This document shows, piece after piece, positions 9,679 through 18,046 of a DNA stretch of 64,000 nt. The stretch covers positions 124,001 through 188,000 of the forward strand of contig NZ_AJMM01000006.1 of NCBI RefSeq assembly GCF_000259505.1, read 5' to 3'. How positions within the stretch are numbered: the first letter of the stretch is position 1; the number at the start of each line of letters is the position of its first letter. Source of the DNA: Streptococcus sp. SK643 (GTDB lineage: Bacteria > Bacillota > Bacilli > Lactobacillales > Streptococcaceae). The notes under the pieces are model-generated. The model had not been told where the DNA came from, searched no databases, and worked only from the letters and a program-made list of their open reading frames with translations. The position numbers and the translations under genes are program-made.

Positions 9679-10020
9679 GCCCAGCTTTTTAAAATAAAAA
9701 AGAGCTGGTAAGTATGGGGGACATTTTTACCCCAGCTCCTAGAAATTAGAAGAGTTGGAATTTAAATCTAGCTAGGTTCTAGCTAAGTAAGTAAGAGGTT
9801 GGGACAAAAATCCCGACCTCGCTTTTTATTATCAATGAGGCTTTGACGTGGTAGCTGATTGGACTTTTGTTCGTTTTTAGACATCAAAAAACTCTTTGGG
9901 CGAAAAATATCATGTTCTATCTGCAACCTTTAACTATTGATTAGATTGTTTAAGTATCGTGGAGTCAAGACTGCGAAATCGAGACTTTCTCTATTGATTT
10001 ATGTTCTACGGCCTTTTTTA
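9679..10020. other. gene-free spacer with three further inverted repeats
   Basis: No credible gene. Three more hairpins follow the first terminator: CCAGCT..AGCTGG (9681-9707), CCAGCTC..GAGTTGG (9714-9742) and a strong GAGGTTGGGA / TCCCGACCTC stem with a T-run (9795-9830). The last has the look of the terminator-like repeat common in pneumococcal chromosomes. The stretch 9833-10020 has no structure or frame I can recognise. Confidence 0.5.
9795..9830 (+). terminator. strong terminator-like repeat
   Basis: Ten-base stem GAGGTTGGGA / TCCCGACCTC with loop CAAAAA, followed by GCTTTTTATT. It is a second full terminator 120 bp after the operon's first one. Confidence 0.7.
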
Positions 10021-10034
10021 TTAAGGAGATATGT

Positions 10035-11285
10035 ATGTTTGAAGTTGAAGAATGGCTACATAGTCGGATTGGATTAAATTTTAGATCAGGCTTGGATCGA
10101 ATGCAACATGCAGTTGATTTATTGGGCAATCCTGAAAAATCCTACCCTATTATTCACGTGACAGGAACGAATGGGAAAGGATCGACCATTGCTTTTATGA
10201 GAGAGTTGTTTATGAGTCATGGTAAAAAAGTCGGTACATTTACCTCTCCTCATATCGTTAGTATCCATGACCGGATCTGTCTCAATGGGCAACCTATATC
10301 TGATGCAGATTTTATTCGTTTGGCAGACCAGGTCAAAGAGATGGAACAGATACTTCTGAAAACCCATGATCAATTGTCCTTTTTTGAGTTACTAACCTTG
10401 ATTGCTCTTCTTTATTTCCGAGAGCAAGAGGTGGATCTGGTTTTGCTAGAAGTGGGAATTGGTGGTGTACTTGATACTACTAACGTGGTAACAGGAGAGA
10501 TTGCAGTCATTACTTCAATTGGTTTAGATCACCAAGAAACTCTAGGAGATAATCTGGCATCAATTGCAGAGCAGAAGGCTGGGATTTTTAAAGCGGGTAG
10601 GAAAGCTGTAATTGCAAAATTGAGTTCAGAAGCTCAGCTTGTTTGTCAAAAAACTGCAGAGACTAAAGATGTCGAACTTTACCAGGTTGGACATGATTTT
10701 TCAATTTTGAATGGTAATTTTTCAAGTTCTTTGCTAAATCTTTCGCAGCTGAAAATAGGCTTAGAAGGTGCCTATCAGCAGGAAAATGCGGCCTTAGCCA
10801 TAGAAACCTTTTTACTTTTTATGATAGCAAGGAATGAAGAAATTGATGAGTGTAGTTTGAGAAAAGCCTTGGAGCAGACACACTGGGCTGGCCGTTTAGA
10901 GCGGATTCGACCTCAAATATACCTAGATGGAGCTCATAATCTTCCTGCTTTGACCCGTCTCGTCGAGTTTGTTAGAGAAAAAAAGCAGGAAGGTTATCAG
11001 CCGCAAATCCTATTTGGAGCATTGAAACGCAAAGATTATCAGGGGATGCTAGACTATTTGAGTGATCAGTTACCACAAGTACAAGTCAAGGTAACTGGAT
11101 TTGACTATCAAGGTTCCTTAGAAGACCAAGATGTGATAGGCTACGATTTGATTCCTTCTTATCGTGATTTTATTAGGAAATTTGAAGAACAGACTCCTAA
11201 GCAAGATTTGCTTTTTATAACGGGTTCTCTCTATTTTATCTCAGAAGTCCGGAGTTACTTGCTCGACAGTCAGCATAGCAATTAA
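10035..11285 (+). CDS. folC: bifunctional folylpolyglutamate/dihydrofolate synthase
   Basis: Encodes 416 residues, the usual FolC length. It adds L-glutamate to dihydropteroate and folates using ATP, in the cytoplasm. Visible: the Mur-ligase type P-loop VTGTNGKGST at about 42-51, the TSPHIVSIHDRICLNG block, VLLEVGIGGVLDTTNV, and the catalytic ITSIGLDHQETLG segment; the C-terminal domain contains YLDGAHNLPA. A clear AAGGAG lies before the ATG. It follows a long structured spacer and stands alone; the next gene on the strand (cls) has its own promoter. Bifunctionality is the norm for the family, not shown here. Confidence 0.93.
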   Translation: MFEVEEWLHSRIGLNFRSGLDRMQHAVDLLGNPEKSYPIIHVTGTNGKGSTIAFMRELFMSHGKKVGTFTSPHIVSIHDRICLNGQPISDADFIRLADQVKEMEQILLKTHDQLSFFELLTLIALLYFREQEVDLVLLEVGIGGVLDTTNVVTGEIAVITSIGLDHQETLGDNLASIAEQKAGIFKAGRKAVIAKLSSEAQLVCQKTAETKDVELYQVGHDFSILNGNFSSSLLNLSQLKIGLEGAYQQENAALAIETFLLFMIARNEEIDECSLRKALEQTHWAGRLERIRPQIYLDGAHNLPALTRLVEFVREKKQEGYQPQILFGALKRKDYQGMLDYLSDQLPQVQVKVTGFDYQGSLEDQDVIGYDLIPSYRDFIRKFEEQTPKQDLLFITGSLYFISEVRSYLLDSQHSN

Positions 11286-11656
11286 ATTCTATTTTTAGTC
11301 TATCGTATGTAAGAACCTATTTGTTAGAGAAAAAATTTCTCACTAAATTTACAGTAGAACACCAACATCTTTAAACTTAAAATAGTTAGCCTTGCTATCG
11401 AATAAATAGTAAGACTTAATGTTTAACAAGATTATTTGCAGAACTGATGAAATGACTACTAACCAAATGATTATTGGAGCTAGAAATAAGCATTTTTTGA
11501 GTTCTCTGTTTTATCCGAATACAAAGAGGAGGCTGAACATATCAGTCTCTTTTGATTTATTCATAAAAATAATAGAAATACTTGCCTTCTATCGAGTAGC
11601 TGGGTTATACTAGTATTAATTACTTTTTTGGAACAGTAAGTAAAGAAGGAGGAGAT
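11286..11656. other. intergenic stretch between folC and cls
   Basis: About 370 bp with no supported gene. A 64-codon frame at 11419-11613 lacks a ribosome binding site and has no recognisable motif. The only clear feature is a promoter for cls: TTGCCT (11582-11587), 18 bp, TATACT (11606-11611). Confidence 0.5.
11582..11611 (+). promoter_or_regulatory. promoter of cls
   Basis: TTGCCT, 18-bp spacer, TATACT, about 45 bp upstream of the cls ATG. Confidence 0.55.
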
Positions 11657-13189
11657 ATGAAGTATAGGAAATTTCAACTATTGATGTCCAAGTATGGTTT
11701 TAGTATTTCAATTATGCTACTTGAACTTTCTTTGGTGTTTGGTCTCTTTCTTTATTTGGGACGAATAGCTCCTATATTATGGGTGTTTTTATTGATTTTC
11801 ATGACAATAGCGACTGTTGTATCCATTGTCAATCGCTCAATGACACCTGATAGTAAAGTGATGTGGCTGGTGGTTACCTTTGTTCCTGTTATTGGCCCTT
11901 TGCTCTATCTGATGTTTGGTGAAAGGCGATTGTCCAAAAAAGAAATCAAGCAGTTGGACAAACTTGGTTCCATGCATTTTCGGGAGGATAACAGTAAAGC
12001 AATTCGACAGAAATTGAAGGAAGATGATAAGGCGGCTTACGGAGTTATCAAATCGTTGTTGAGTATGGATAGCAATGCCGATGTTTACGACCGAACGGAT
12101 TCGAATTTTTTTTCTTCAGGTGAAAGCATGTGGCAACATATGCTGGAAGACCTCAAGAAAGCTGAAAAGTTTATCTTTCTAGAGTATTATATTGTAGAAG
12201 AAGGTCTGATGTGGAATAGCATACTAGATATACTAGAGCAAAAGGCGGCTCAGGGTGTAGAGGTCAAGATGCTCTATGATGATATCGGCTGTATGGCGAC
12301 TTTACCTGGCGACTATACTATTCAGCTTCGTAGTCGAGGAATTGAAGCCCATAAGTTTAACAAGGTGATCCCTCGTTTGACGGTAGCTTATAATAATCGG
12401 GACCATCGTAAAATCCTTGTGATAGATGGTCAGGTGGCCTATACAGGAGGGATTAACTTAGCCGATGAGTACATCAACCATGTAGAACGCTTTGGCTATT
12501 GGAAGGATAGTGGTATTCGCTTAAATGGTCTTGGTGTCAAGGCTTTAACCCGTCTCTTTTTGACGACTTGGTACATCAATCGTGGGGAAATCAGCGATTT
12601 TGACCAGTATCACTTGGAAAATCAGCCTTGTTCTAGCCAAGGACTCTGCATTCCTTACGGTAGTGGACCCAAGCCTATCTTCCGTACCCAGGTAGGGAAA
12701 AAGGTTTATCAAAGTTTGATTAATCAGGCTACCGATTCTATTTATATAACGACACCTTACTTGATCATTGACTATGATTTTGCAGAGAGTATTAAAAACG
12801 CGGCCATGAGGGGTGTTGATGTCCGCATCGTGACTCCTTTTATTCCTGATAAAAAATTGATTCAGCTAATCACAAGAGGGGCCTATCCGGATTTGTTATC
12901 AGCAGGGGTAAGGATTTTTGAGTATAGTCCAGGCTTCATTCACAGTAAACAAATCTTAGTGGATAAGGATTTTGCTGCAGTTGGGACCATTAACTTAGAT
13001 TATAGAAGTTTACTTCATCACTATGAAAATGCAGTTTTGTTGTATAAGGCGGAATCAATCACAGAGATTCAAGAAGATTTTGAGGAGATTTTTTCCAGAT
13101 CACAAGAAATTTTCCCTCAAACGATAAAAAATAGTTGGTATCAAAAATTGATTAAAGAAATCGCACAGTTGCTCGCGCCTATTTTGTAG
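11657..13189 (+). CDS. cls: cardiolipin synthase
   Basis: Encodes 510 residues with the Cls design: two N-terminal membrane helices (about 15-35 and 40-58, followed by the second hydrophobic stretch MWLVVTFVPVIGPLLYLMF), then two phospholipase-D HKD motifs, His250-Lys252-Asp257 (DHRKILVIDG) and His429-Lys431-Asp436 (IHSKQILVDKD). It joins two phosphatidylglycerol molecules into cardiolipin at the membrane. AAGGAGGAG precedes the ATG. It has its own promoter and is followed by a terminator. Confidence 0.94.
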   Translation: MKYRKFQLLMSKYGFSISIMLLELSLVFGLFLYLGRIAPILWVFLLIFMTIATVVSIVNRSMTPDSKVMWLVVTFVPVIGPLLYLMFGERRLSKKEIKQLDKLGSMHFREDNSKAIRQKLKEDDKAAYGVIKSLLSMDSNADVYDRTDSNFFSSGESMWQHMLEDLKKAEKFIFLEYYIVEEGLMWNSILDILEQKAAQGVEVKMLYDDIGCMATLPGDYTIQLRSRGIEAHKFNKVIPRLTVAYNNRDHRKILVIDGQVAYTGGINLADEYINHVERFGYWKDSGIRLNGLGVKALTRLFLTTWYINRGEISDFDQYHLENQPCSSQGLCIPYGSGPKPIFRTQVGKKVYQSLINQATDSIYITTPYLIIDYDFAESIKNAAMRGVDVRIVTPFIPDKKLIQLITRGAYPDLLSAGVRIFEYSPGFIHSKQILVDKDFAAVGTINLDYRSLLHHYENAVLLYKAESITEIQEDFEEIFSRSQEIFPQTIKNSWYQKLIKEIAQLLAPIL

Positions 13190-13219
13190 CTTCTTGAATA
13201 GGTATTTATATAAGAAATC

Positions 13220-13254
13220 TAGGGCTTAGGACATAACTAAGGTCCTATTTTTCT
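13220..13254 (+). terminator. terminator of cls
   Basis: TAGGGCTTAG / CTAAGGTCCTA imperfect stem with a T-rich tail. The tail leads directly into a combox promoter. Confidence 0.65.
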
Positions 13255-13261
13255 TGTCTTT

Positions 13262-13269
13262 TACGAATA
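13262..13269 (+). promoter_or_regulatory. combox (cin-box) TACGAATA, ComX-dependent promoter
   Basis: An exact TACGAATA, the -10-like element recognised by the competence sigma factor ComX/SigX in streptococci, preceded by the usual T-rich stretch (TTTTTCTTGTCTTT). It lies 22 bp before the start of a 47-residue protein gene. The position downstream of cls matches a competence-induced locus (ccs4) in pneumococcus as I recall it. Confidence 0.75.
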
Positions 13270-13290
13270 TAATAAGATAGAGGGGGAACT

Positions 13291-13434
13291 ATGTTAACTC
13301 AGAAAGAATTAAACTTCATCATTGCATTTAAACAAACACAATTTCACCGATTTAGGGAAATCGAAACTTTTGCCAAACTATGTAAAAAATTATCCAAACA
13401 GAAATCACAGACTGACAATTCCAAGTCTTTTTGA
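13291..13434 (+). CDS. 47-residue protein under a competence promoter (Ccs4-like)
   Basis: A short gene of 48 codons (MLTQKELNFIIAFKQTQF ... NSKSF) with a GAGGGGGAAC ribosome binding site 6-8 bp before the ATG and a combox 22 bp upstream. The product is basic, lacks a signal peptide or membrane segment, and is predicted largely helical. I know no family for it. The location between cls and a large membrane protein fits the pneumococcal competence-induced gene ccs4, though I could not check the sequence. Its stop codon lies inside the extended -10 of the next gene. Confidence 0.6.
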   Translation: MLTQKELNFIIAFKQTQFHRFREIETFAKLCKKLSKQKSQTDNSKSF

Positions 13435-13440
13435 TATACT
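13412..13440 (+). promoter_or_regulatory. sigma-A type promoter of the 515-residue membrane protein
   Basis: CTGACA, 17 bp, TGATATACT extended -10, overlapping the end of the small competence gene. The downstream gene can therefore be expressed both from here and by read-through from the combox. Confidence 0.65.
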
Positions 13441-13470
13441 AATACAGACTAATTGAATAGGAGTAATGAT

Positions 13471-15018
13471 ATGACTGTATATGGAAGAATAGAGAAAGTA
13501 TCTGAAACAATGCAGAGTAATCAAAGGGAAAATGAATTGTTTAGGAGTGATGATCCAAATTTGGGAAAAGAGGAGCAGGTAACAGTGTCAGCTGTCAAAC
13601 TCATTATTGGAAGTACGATTGCTACGATTTTTTCTGTAGTGCTTCCTTTTCTTTTGGATATGTTGACTTCATCACAGGCCCAAGATTTTTATATCGGATG
13701 GGCTCTTTATCAAGGAGGTCAATTTCAGAGTAACTATTATGCTAGTCAAGGCTTTCTTTATTATATCTTCCTTTACATTACGCAAGGGAGTATCTTATTT
13801 GCTATAGTAGAGTGGCTAGCTCTGTTAGTAAGTGGTTATTTTCTCTATCGTTCAACAGACTATTTGACGGGGCAAAACAAACAAGCTGACCAGTTGTTAA
13901 CCATATTTTACCTTTTGGTTTCTGGGCTTGGCTTTGGTGGAGGGTATGCTAATATCTTAGCTCTTCCATTCTTGCTTGGGGGATTTTTACTGGTAGCAAG
14001 TTATTTATCAAATCCCAACCACGATAAAGGCTTTTTGCGTCTAGGAATCTTATTTGGGATCTCATTTTTTATAGAACCCCTAACAACATTCTTATTTATT
14101 CTAGTAGTAACAATAGGTTTGCTTATTTTTAATATTGATAAGGAGCGCTTTATAAATGGAGTCTATCAATTTTTTGCATCAGCATTAGGATTCTCTCTTA
14201 TTTTTTATCCATTGGCTTACTATGTTCTTGTCTCGGGTGGTGCTGAGGAAGCACTAAGTGGGATCATGTATCCTATTGCTTCTATCCGTATCTTTGCTAA
14301 TCCTCAGTTACTGGAAAATGCGCTGTTTTATGGATTAATTGCTTTAGGATTAGGTGGTTTTTTATTTATTTTCCTAATTTTAACACAATCAAGAATTTCT
14401 AGGTTATATGCTCTTTCTATACCGGCTAGCTTTGGTTTTTTACTATCTTTAGTATTAACTATTTTAAGCCAAGAACCTTTCCATGGGTCACGTCTGTTAG
14501 TCTCTCTCCCGTTTTTACTCCTTCTCTTGATAGCTAGTATTCAAGGAAAACATTCAGGACGAGGTAGCAGAAGAAGGGAGGAAACTCCTTCTTTAGGGGA
14601 AAGATTCATGAAGGGGAATCTCTACCTCCCAGTTTTGGTAATTGCTTATCTCCTTGTCTTTCCTTTTGTAGATCGTTTTCTTTTACATCCAGATACCTTT
14701 AGACAAGAGAGTCAAGTAGTAGAAATCATCAAACGAGAAACAAGTGAAAAGGATCAAATATATATTTGGGATCAGTTTGTTCAAGGATATAAAGACAGTC
14801 ACAGACTAGCAGGTTCAATGTTCCCTTCGCCAGTTCTATATACGACTACTGCAGAGAATAAGAATGTCCTGATAAATGACCTAAAAGAGAATCAACCAAA
14901 GATGATTGTTGTCAATAACAAGGTCTCTCTTTGGTCTGAAGTGGCAGATCTTTTGAAGGAACATTATCAAGTAAAAAAGACAGATTTAACGAATTTTAAA
15001 GTTTATACATTAAAATAA
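13471..15018 (+). CDS. polytopic membrane protein, possibly GT-C glycosyltransferase-like
   Basis: About 515 residues from ATG 13471 (AGGAG site; an upstream TTG is not needed). A charged N-terminal 35 residues is followed by roughly ten hydrophobic segments and a basic loop (GKHSGRGSRRREE), one more helix, and a C-terminal soluble domain of about 110 residues (IYIWDQFVQGYKD ... LTNFKVYTLK). The helix-rich body with an extracytoplasmic C-terminal domain reading 'IYIWD...LYTTTAEN...PKMIVVNN' resembles GT-C glycosyltransferases, but I see no catalytic acidic pair I can name. It follows a competence-regulated small gene. Function not recognised. Confidence 0.75.
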   Translation: MTVYGRIEKVSETMQSNQRENELFRSDDPNLGKEEQVTVSAVKLIIGSTIATIFSVVLPFLLDMLTSSQAQDFYIGWALYQGGQFQSNYYASQGFLYYIFLYITQGSILFAIVEWLALLVSGYFLYRSTDYLTGQNKQADQLLTIFYLLVSGLGFGGGYANILALPFLLGGFLLVASYLSNPNHDKGFLRLGILFGISFFIEPLTTFLFILVVTIGLLIFNIDKERFINGVYQFFASALGFSLIFYPLAYYVLVSGGAEEALSGIMYPIASIRIFANPQLLENALFYGLIALGLGGFLFIFLILTQSRISRLYALSIPASFGFLLSLVLTILSQEPFHGSRLLVSLPFLLLLLIASIQGKHSGRGSRRREETPSLGERFMKGNLYLPVLVIAYLLVFPFVDRFLLHPDTFRQESQVVEIIKRETSEKDQIYIWDQFVQGYKDSHRLAGSMFPSPVLYTTTAENKNVLINDLKENQPKMIVVNNKVSLWSEVADLLKEHYQVKKTDLTNFKVYTLK

Positions 15019-15088
15019 AAAATCAATATCTTGTGTAATTTTAAAAATTTTAGGATTTTTAACACAAGATATTGATTTTTCTTTTTAG
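15017..15088 (+). terminator. terminator with a 19-bp perfect stem; arms resemble NrdR boxes
   Basis: A perfect 19-bp inverted repeat (arms about 15018-15036 and 15062-15080) followed by TTTTTCTTTTT. It ends the membrane-protein gene. Each arm holds the 15-mer ACACAAGATATTGAT (15062-15076, and its complement at 15022-15036), close to the palindromic NrdR box. The downstream arm overlaps the -35 of the nrdD promoter. Confidence 0.7.
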
Positions 15089-15099
15089 AGTGGTATAAT
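15072..15099 (+). promoter_or_regulatory. promoter of nrdD
   Basis: TTGATT (15072-15077), 16 bp, TGGTATAAT extended -10 (TATAAT 15094-15099). The -35 lies in the right arm of the upstream hairpin. Confidence 0.7.
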
Positions 15100-15136
15100 A
15101 CTTTCTAGAAACAACAATTTAGAAAAGAGAATGTAT

Positions 15137-17344
15137 ATGATTGCATTTGAAGAAAAAAGCACCCCCTTGCCAACCCTATTTGTTGAAAAGCGTGATGGCA
15201 GACGAGTGGTGTTTGATGTGGATAAGATTAACAAGGCACTCCACAAGGCAGCAGACAAGGTTATGGATGTGACTCCCTTGGTTGAAAGACGTCTAAATTC
15301 TTTGGTTGAGAGAATCGTCACAGAGATTCATAGTCGCTTTCCTCAAGGTGTAAAGATTTATGAGATTCAAAATATTGTAGAACATGAACTTCTTGAGGCC
15401 AAAGAATATGCCCTTGCCGAGGAGTATATCACTTATCGGACACAGAGGGATTTTGAGCGCTCAAAAGCGACAGATATTAACTTTAGTATTCATAAACTTC
15501 TCGATAAAGACCAGGCAGTAGTTAATGAAAATGCTAATAAAGATAGTGACGTCTTTAATACCCAGCGCGATTTGACGGCAGGCATTGTTGGGAAATCAAT
15601 TGGACTTCAAATGCTTCCAAAGCATGTGGCCAATGCCCATCAAAAAGGGGAAATTCACTATCATGACTTGGATTACAGCCCTTATACGCCAATGACTAAC
15701 TGCTGTTTGATTGATTTTAAGGGCATGTTGGAAAATGGTTTTAAGATTGGGAATGCTGAGGTGGAGTGTCCCAAGTCTATCCAGACTGCGACTGCTCAGA
15801 TTTCACAAATCATTGCTAACGTTGCGTCTAGTCAGTATGGAGGATGTTCAGCTGACCGTATCGATGAAGTCTTGGCGCCTTACGCAGAGAAAAATTATCA
15901 AAAACACCTTAAAGATGCCGAGGAATGGGTTTTACCTGAAAAACGAGAAGATTACGCTTGGAAGAAAACTCAAAAGGACATCTATGATGCCATGCAATCT
16001 CTTGAGTATGAAATCAATACTCTCTTCACTTCAAATGGACAAACGCCTTTTACTTCGCTTGGTTTTGGTTTAGGGACCAGTCGTTTTGAACGGGAAATTC
16101 AAGAGGCTATTTTAAACATTCGCATCAAGGGTCTTGGTTCGGAACATCGGACAGCTATCTTTCCCAAGCTCATTTTTACACTGAAAAAAGGACTCAACTT
16201 AGAAGAAGGTTCTCCTAACTACGATATCAAAGTGTTGGCACTTGAGTGTGCAACCAAGCGTATGTATCCAGATATCTTGTCTTATGATAAGATTGTCGAA
16301 TTAACGGGTTCCTTCAAGATTCCTATGGGATGTCGTTCTTTTCTTCAGGGATGGAAAGATGAAAATGGCGTAGAAGTCAATTCAGGTCGCATGAACCTGG
16401 GAGTTGTGACGGTCAATCTCCCTCGGATTGCCCTCGAGTCAGAAGGGGATATGAATAAGTTCTGGGAAATTTTCAATGAGCGCATGAATATCGCAGAAGA
16501 TGCTCTGGTCTACCGTATTGAGCGTACAAAGGAAGCTACACCAGCTAACGCACCAATCCTCTACCAATACGGTGCTTTTGGACGTCGACTTGGTAAGGAA
16601 GAAAGTGTTGATGAACTTTTCAAGAATCGCCGTGCAACGATTTCACTAGGCTATATCGGGCTCTATGAAGTAGCAACAGTATTCTTTGGAAATAGCTGGG
16701 AAAGTAACCCAGAAGCAAAGGAATTCACGCTAGACATCATTCGCGATATGAAACGTCGTGTAGAAGAGTGGTCAGACCAATATGGCTATCATTTCTCTAT
16801 CTACTCAACACCGTCTGAAAGTTTGACAGACCGCTTTTGTCGTCTAGATACAGAGAAGTTTGGCTCTATTCCTGATATTACAGATAAGGAATACTATACT
16901 AACTCTTTCCACTACGATGTTCGTAAAAATCCAACACCGTTTGAAAAATTAGACTTTGAGAAAGTCTATCCAGAAGCAGGTGCGTCGGGTGGCTTCATCC
17001 ATTACTGTGAGTATCCAGTTCTGCAACAAAATCCAAAGGCCTTGGAAGCTGTCTGGGATTATGCTTATGACCGTGTTGGCTATCTTGGGACCAACACTCC
17101 AATAGACCGTTGCTACAAGTGTGACTTTGAAGGGGATTTTGAACCAACTGAGAGAGGATTTGCTTGTCCAAACTGTGGCAATAGCGACCCTAAAACAGTA
17201 GACGTTGTTAAACGGACTTGTGGCTATTTAGGCAATCCTCAAGCGAGACCTATGGTCAACGGCCGTCACAAGGAAATCGCAGCGCGTGTCAAACACATGA
17301 ACGGTTCTACTATTAAAACGGTAGGACATGAAGTAAGAAATTAG
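15137..17344 (+). CDS. nrdD: anaerobic ribonucleoside-triphosphate reductase
   Basis: About 735 residues. It reduces NTPs to dNTPs under anaerobic conditions using a glycyl radical set by NrdG. An ATP-cone lies at the N-terminus (FVEKRDGRRVVFDVDKINKAL, ending near residue 95). A C-terminal Zn site is formed by CYKC and CPNC, and the glycyl-radical loop RTCGYLGNPQARP follows, radical Gly in CGYLG. I prefer ATG 15137 over 15131 because the AAGAGA site is then about 6 bp away; both are in frame. It begins a four-gene unit with nrdG. Confidence 0.95.
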   Translation: MIAFEEKSTPLPTLFVEKRDGRRVVFDVDKINKALHKAADKVMDVTPLVERRLNSLVERIVTEIHSRFPQGVKIYEIQNIVEHELLEAKEYALAEEYITYRTQRDFERSKATDINFSIHKLLDKDQAVVNENANKDSDVFNTQRDLTAGIVGKSIGLQMLPKHVANAHQKGEIHYHDLDYSPYTPMTNCCLIDFKGMLENGFKIGNAEVECPKSIQTATAQISQIIANVASSQYGGCSADRIDEVLAPYAEKNYQKHLKDAEEWVLPEKREDYAWKKTQKDIYDAMQSLEYEINTLFTSNGQTPFTSLGFGLGTSRFEREIQEAILNIRIKGLGSEHRTAIFPKLIFTLKKGLNLEEGSPNYDIKVLALECATKRMYPDILSYDKIVELTGSFKIPMGCRSFLQGWKDENGVEVNSGRMNLGVVTVNLPRIALESEGDMNKFWEIFNERMNIAEDALVYRIERTKEATPANAPILYQYGAFGRRLGKEESVDELFKNRRATISLGYIGLYEVATVFFGNSWESNPEAKEFTLDIIRDMKRRVEEWSDQYGYHFSIYSTPSESLTDRFCRLDTEKFGSIPDITDKEYYTNSFHYDVRKNPTPFEKLDFEKVYPEAGASGGFIHYCEYPVLQQNPKALEAVWDYAYDRVGYLGTNTPIDRCYKCDFEGDFEPTERGFACPNCGNSDPKTVDVVKRTCGYLGNPQARPMVNGRHKEIAARVKHMNGSTIKTVGHEVRN

Positions 17345-17355
17345 AAAGAGATAGC

Positions 17356-17496
17356 ATGGGAAAATATCAATTAGACGATAAGGGGCGCGCACAAGTGACC
17401 CGTTATCACGAGAAACACTCTAAAGGTGGAGCAGGTAAGAAAGAACGCTTGCTCAATCTCAGAGAACAATTTTTAAACAAGAAAAAACAAAAATAA
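17356..17496 (+). CDS. 46-residue basic protein in the nrdD-nrdG operon
   Basis: A small gene of 47 codons, 11 bp after nrdD, with an AGAAAGAG ribosome binding site. The product (MGKYQLDDKGRAQVTRYHEKH ... NKKKQK) is rich in Lys/Arg, with no membrane segment and a glycine-rich centre (SKGGAGKK). I recall a small hypothetical protein of this kind between nrdD and nrdG in pneumococcus. Its position suggests a role linked to anaerobic nucleotide reduction, but nothing in the sequence says what it does. Confidence 0.72.
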   Translation: MGKYQLDDKGRAQVTRYHEKHSKGGAGKKERLLNLREQFLNKKKQK

Positions 17497-17539
17497 AAGT
17501 AAGAGTCAGCTCTCGCTTTTCTCATAGCGGGAGGTAAGG

Positions 17540-18046
17540 ATGGAACTACGCAGGCCAACATTGGCGGATAGAGAAACAGTTTTAGAGATGATGGCAGAGT
17601 TTGAAAAGATCCAATCAGCCCATGGTGGAATATTTTGGGATGCTGAGAATTTTTCCTATGAAGAGTGGTTGGAAAGTAATCGGGATAAAGAAATGGGGAT
17701 TAATTTGCATGAAAATCGTGTTCCTTCTATACAATTTGTATCATTTAATGATATAGGTCGTGCTCTAGGGTTTTTAAACTTGCGATTGAGACTGAATGAG
17801 GGGGTCCTGAATTATGTTGGCCATATTGGCTACTCCATCCGTCCTTCTGAAAGAGGCAAATGTTATGCGAAAGAAACTCTACGTCAGGGCTTGCAAGTTG
17901 CTAAGGAAAAGAACATCAAGAGAACTCTTGTCACCTGTAGCGTGAATAATCCTGCTAGCAGAGCAGTCATTCTAGCAAATGGTGGGCTCCTTGAGGATGT
18001 TCGTAATGTTGTGGAGCGTTATTGGATAGAGGTAGCGAATGAATAA
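17540..18046 (+). CDS. GNAT family N-acetyltransferase
   Basis: A 168-residue GNAT. The fold signature is the acetyl-CoA-binding strand-loop-helix HIGYSIRPSERGKCYAKETLRQGLQVA (about residues 94-120), followed by TLVTCSVNNPASRAVILANGGLLE, the typical motif B with the conserved Asn. Substrate unknown. It lies between a 46-residue gene and nrdG and overlaps nrdG by 8 bp, so it belongs to the anaerobic reductase operon; a link with NrdG function is not established. Confidence 0.88.
   Translation: MELRRPTLADRETVLEMMAEFEKIQSAHGGIFWDAENFSYEEWLESNRDKEMGINLHENRVPSIQFVSFNDIGRALGFLNLRLRLNEGVLNYVGHIGYSIRPSERGKCYAKETLRQGLQVAKEKNIKRTLVTCSVNNPASRAVILANGGLLEDVRNVVERYWIEVANE

Noticed and set aside
11419..11613. 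64-codon plus-strand frame between folC and cls
   Set aside because: No ribosome binding site, no recognisable motif and overlap with the cls promoter region; could be annotated as hypothetical elsewhere but I cannot support it.
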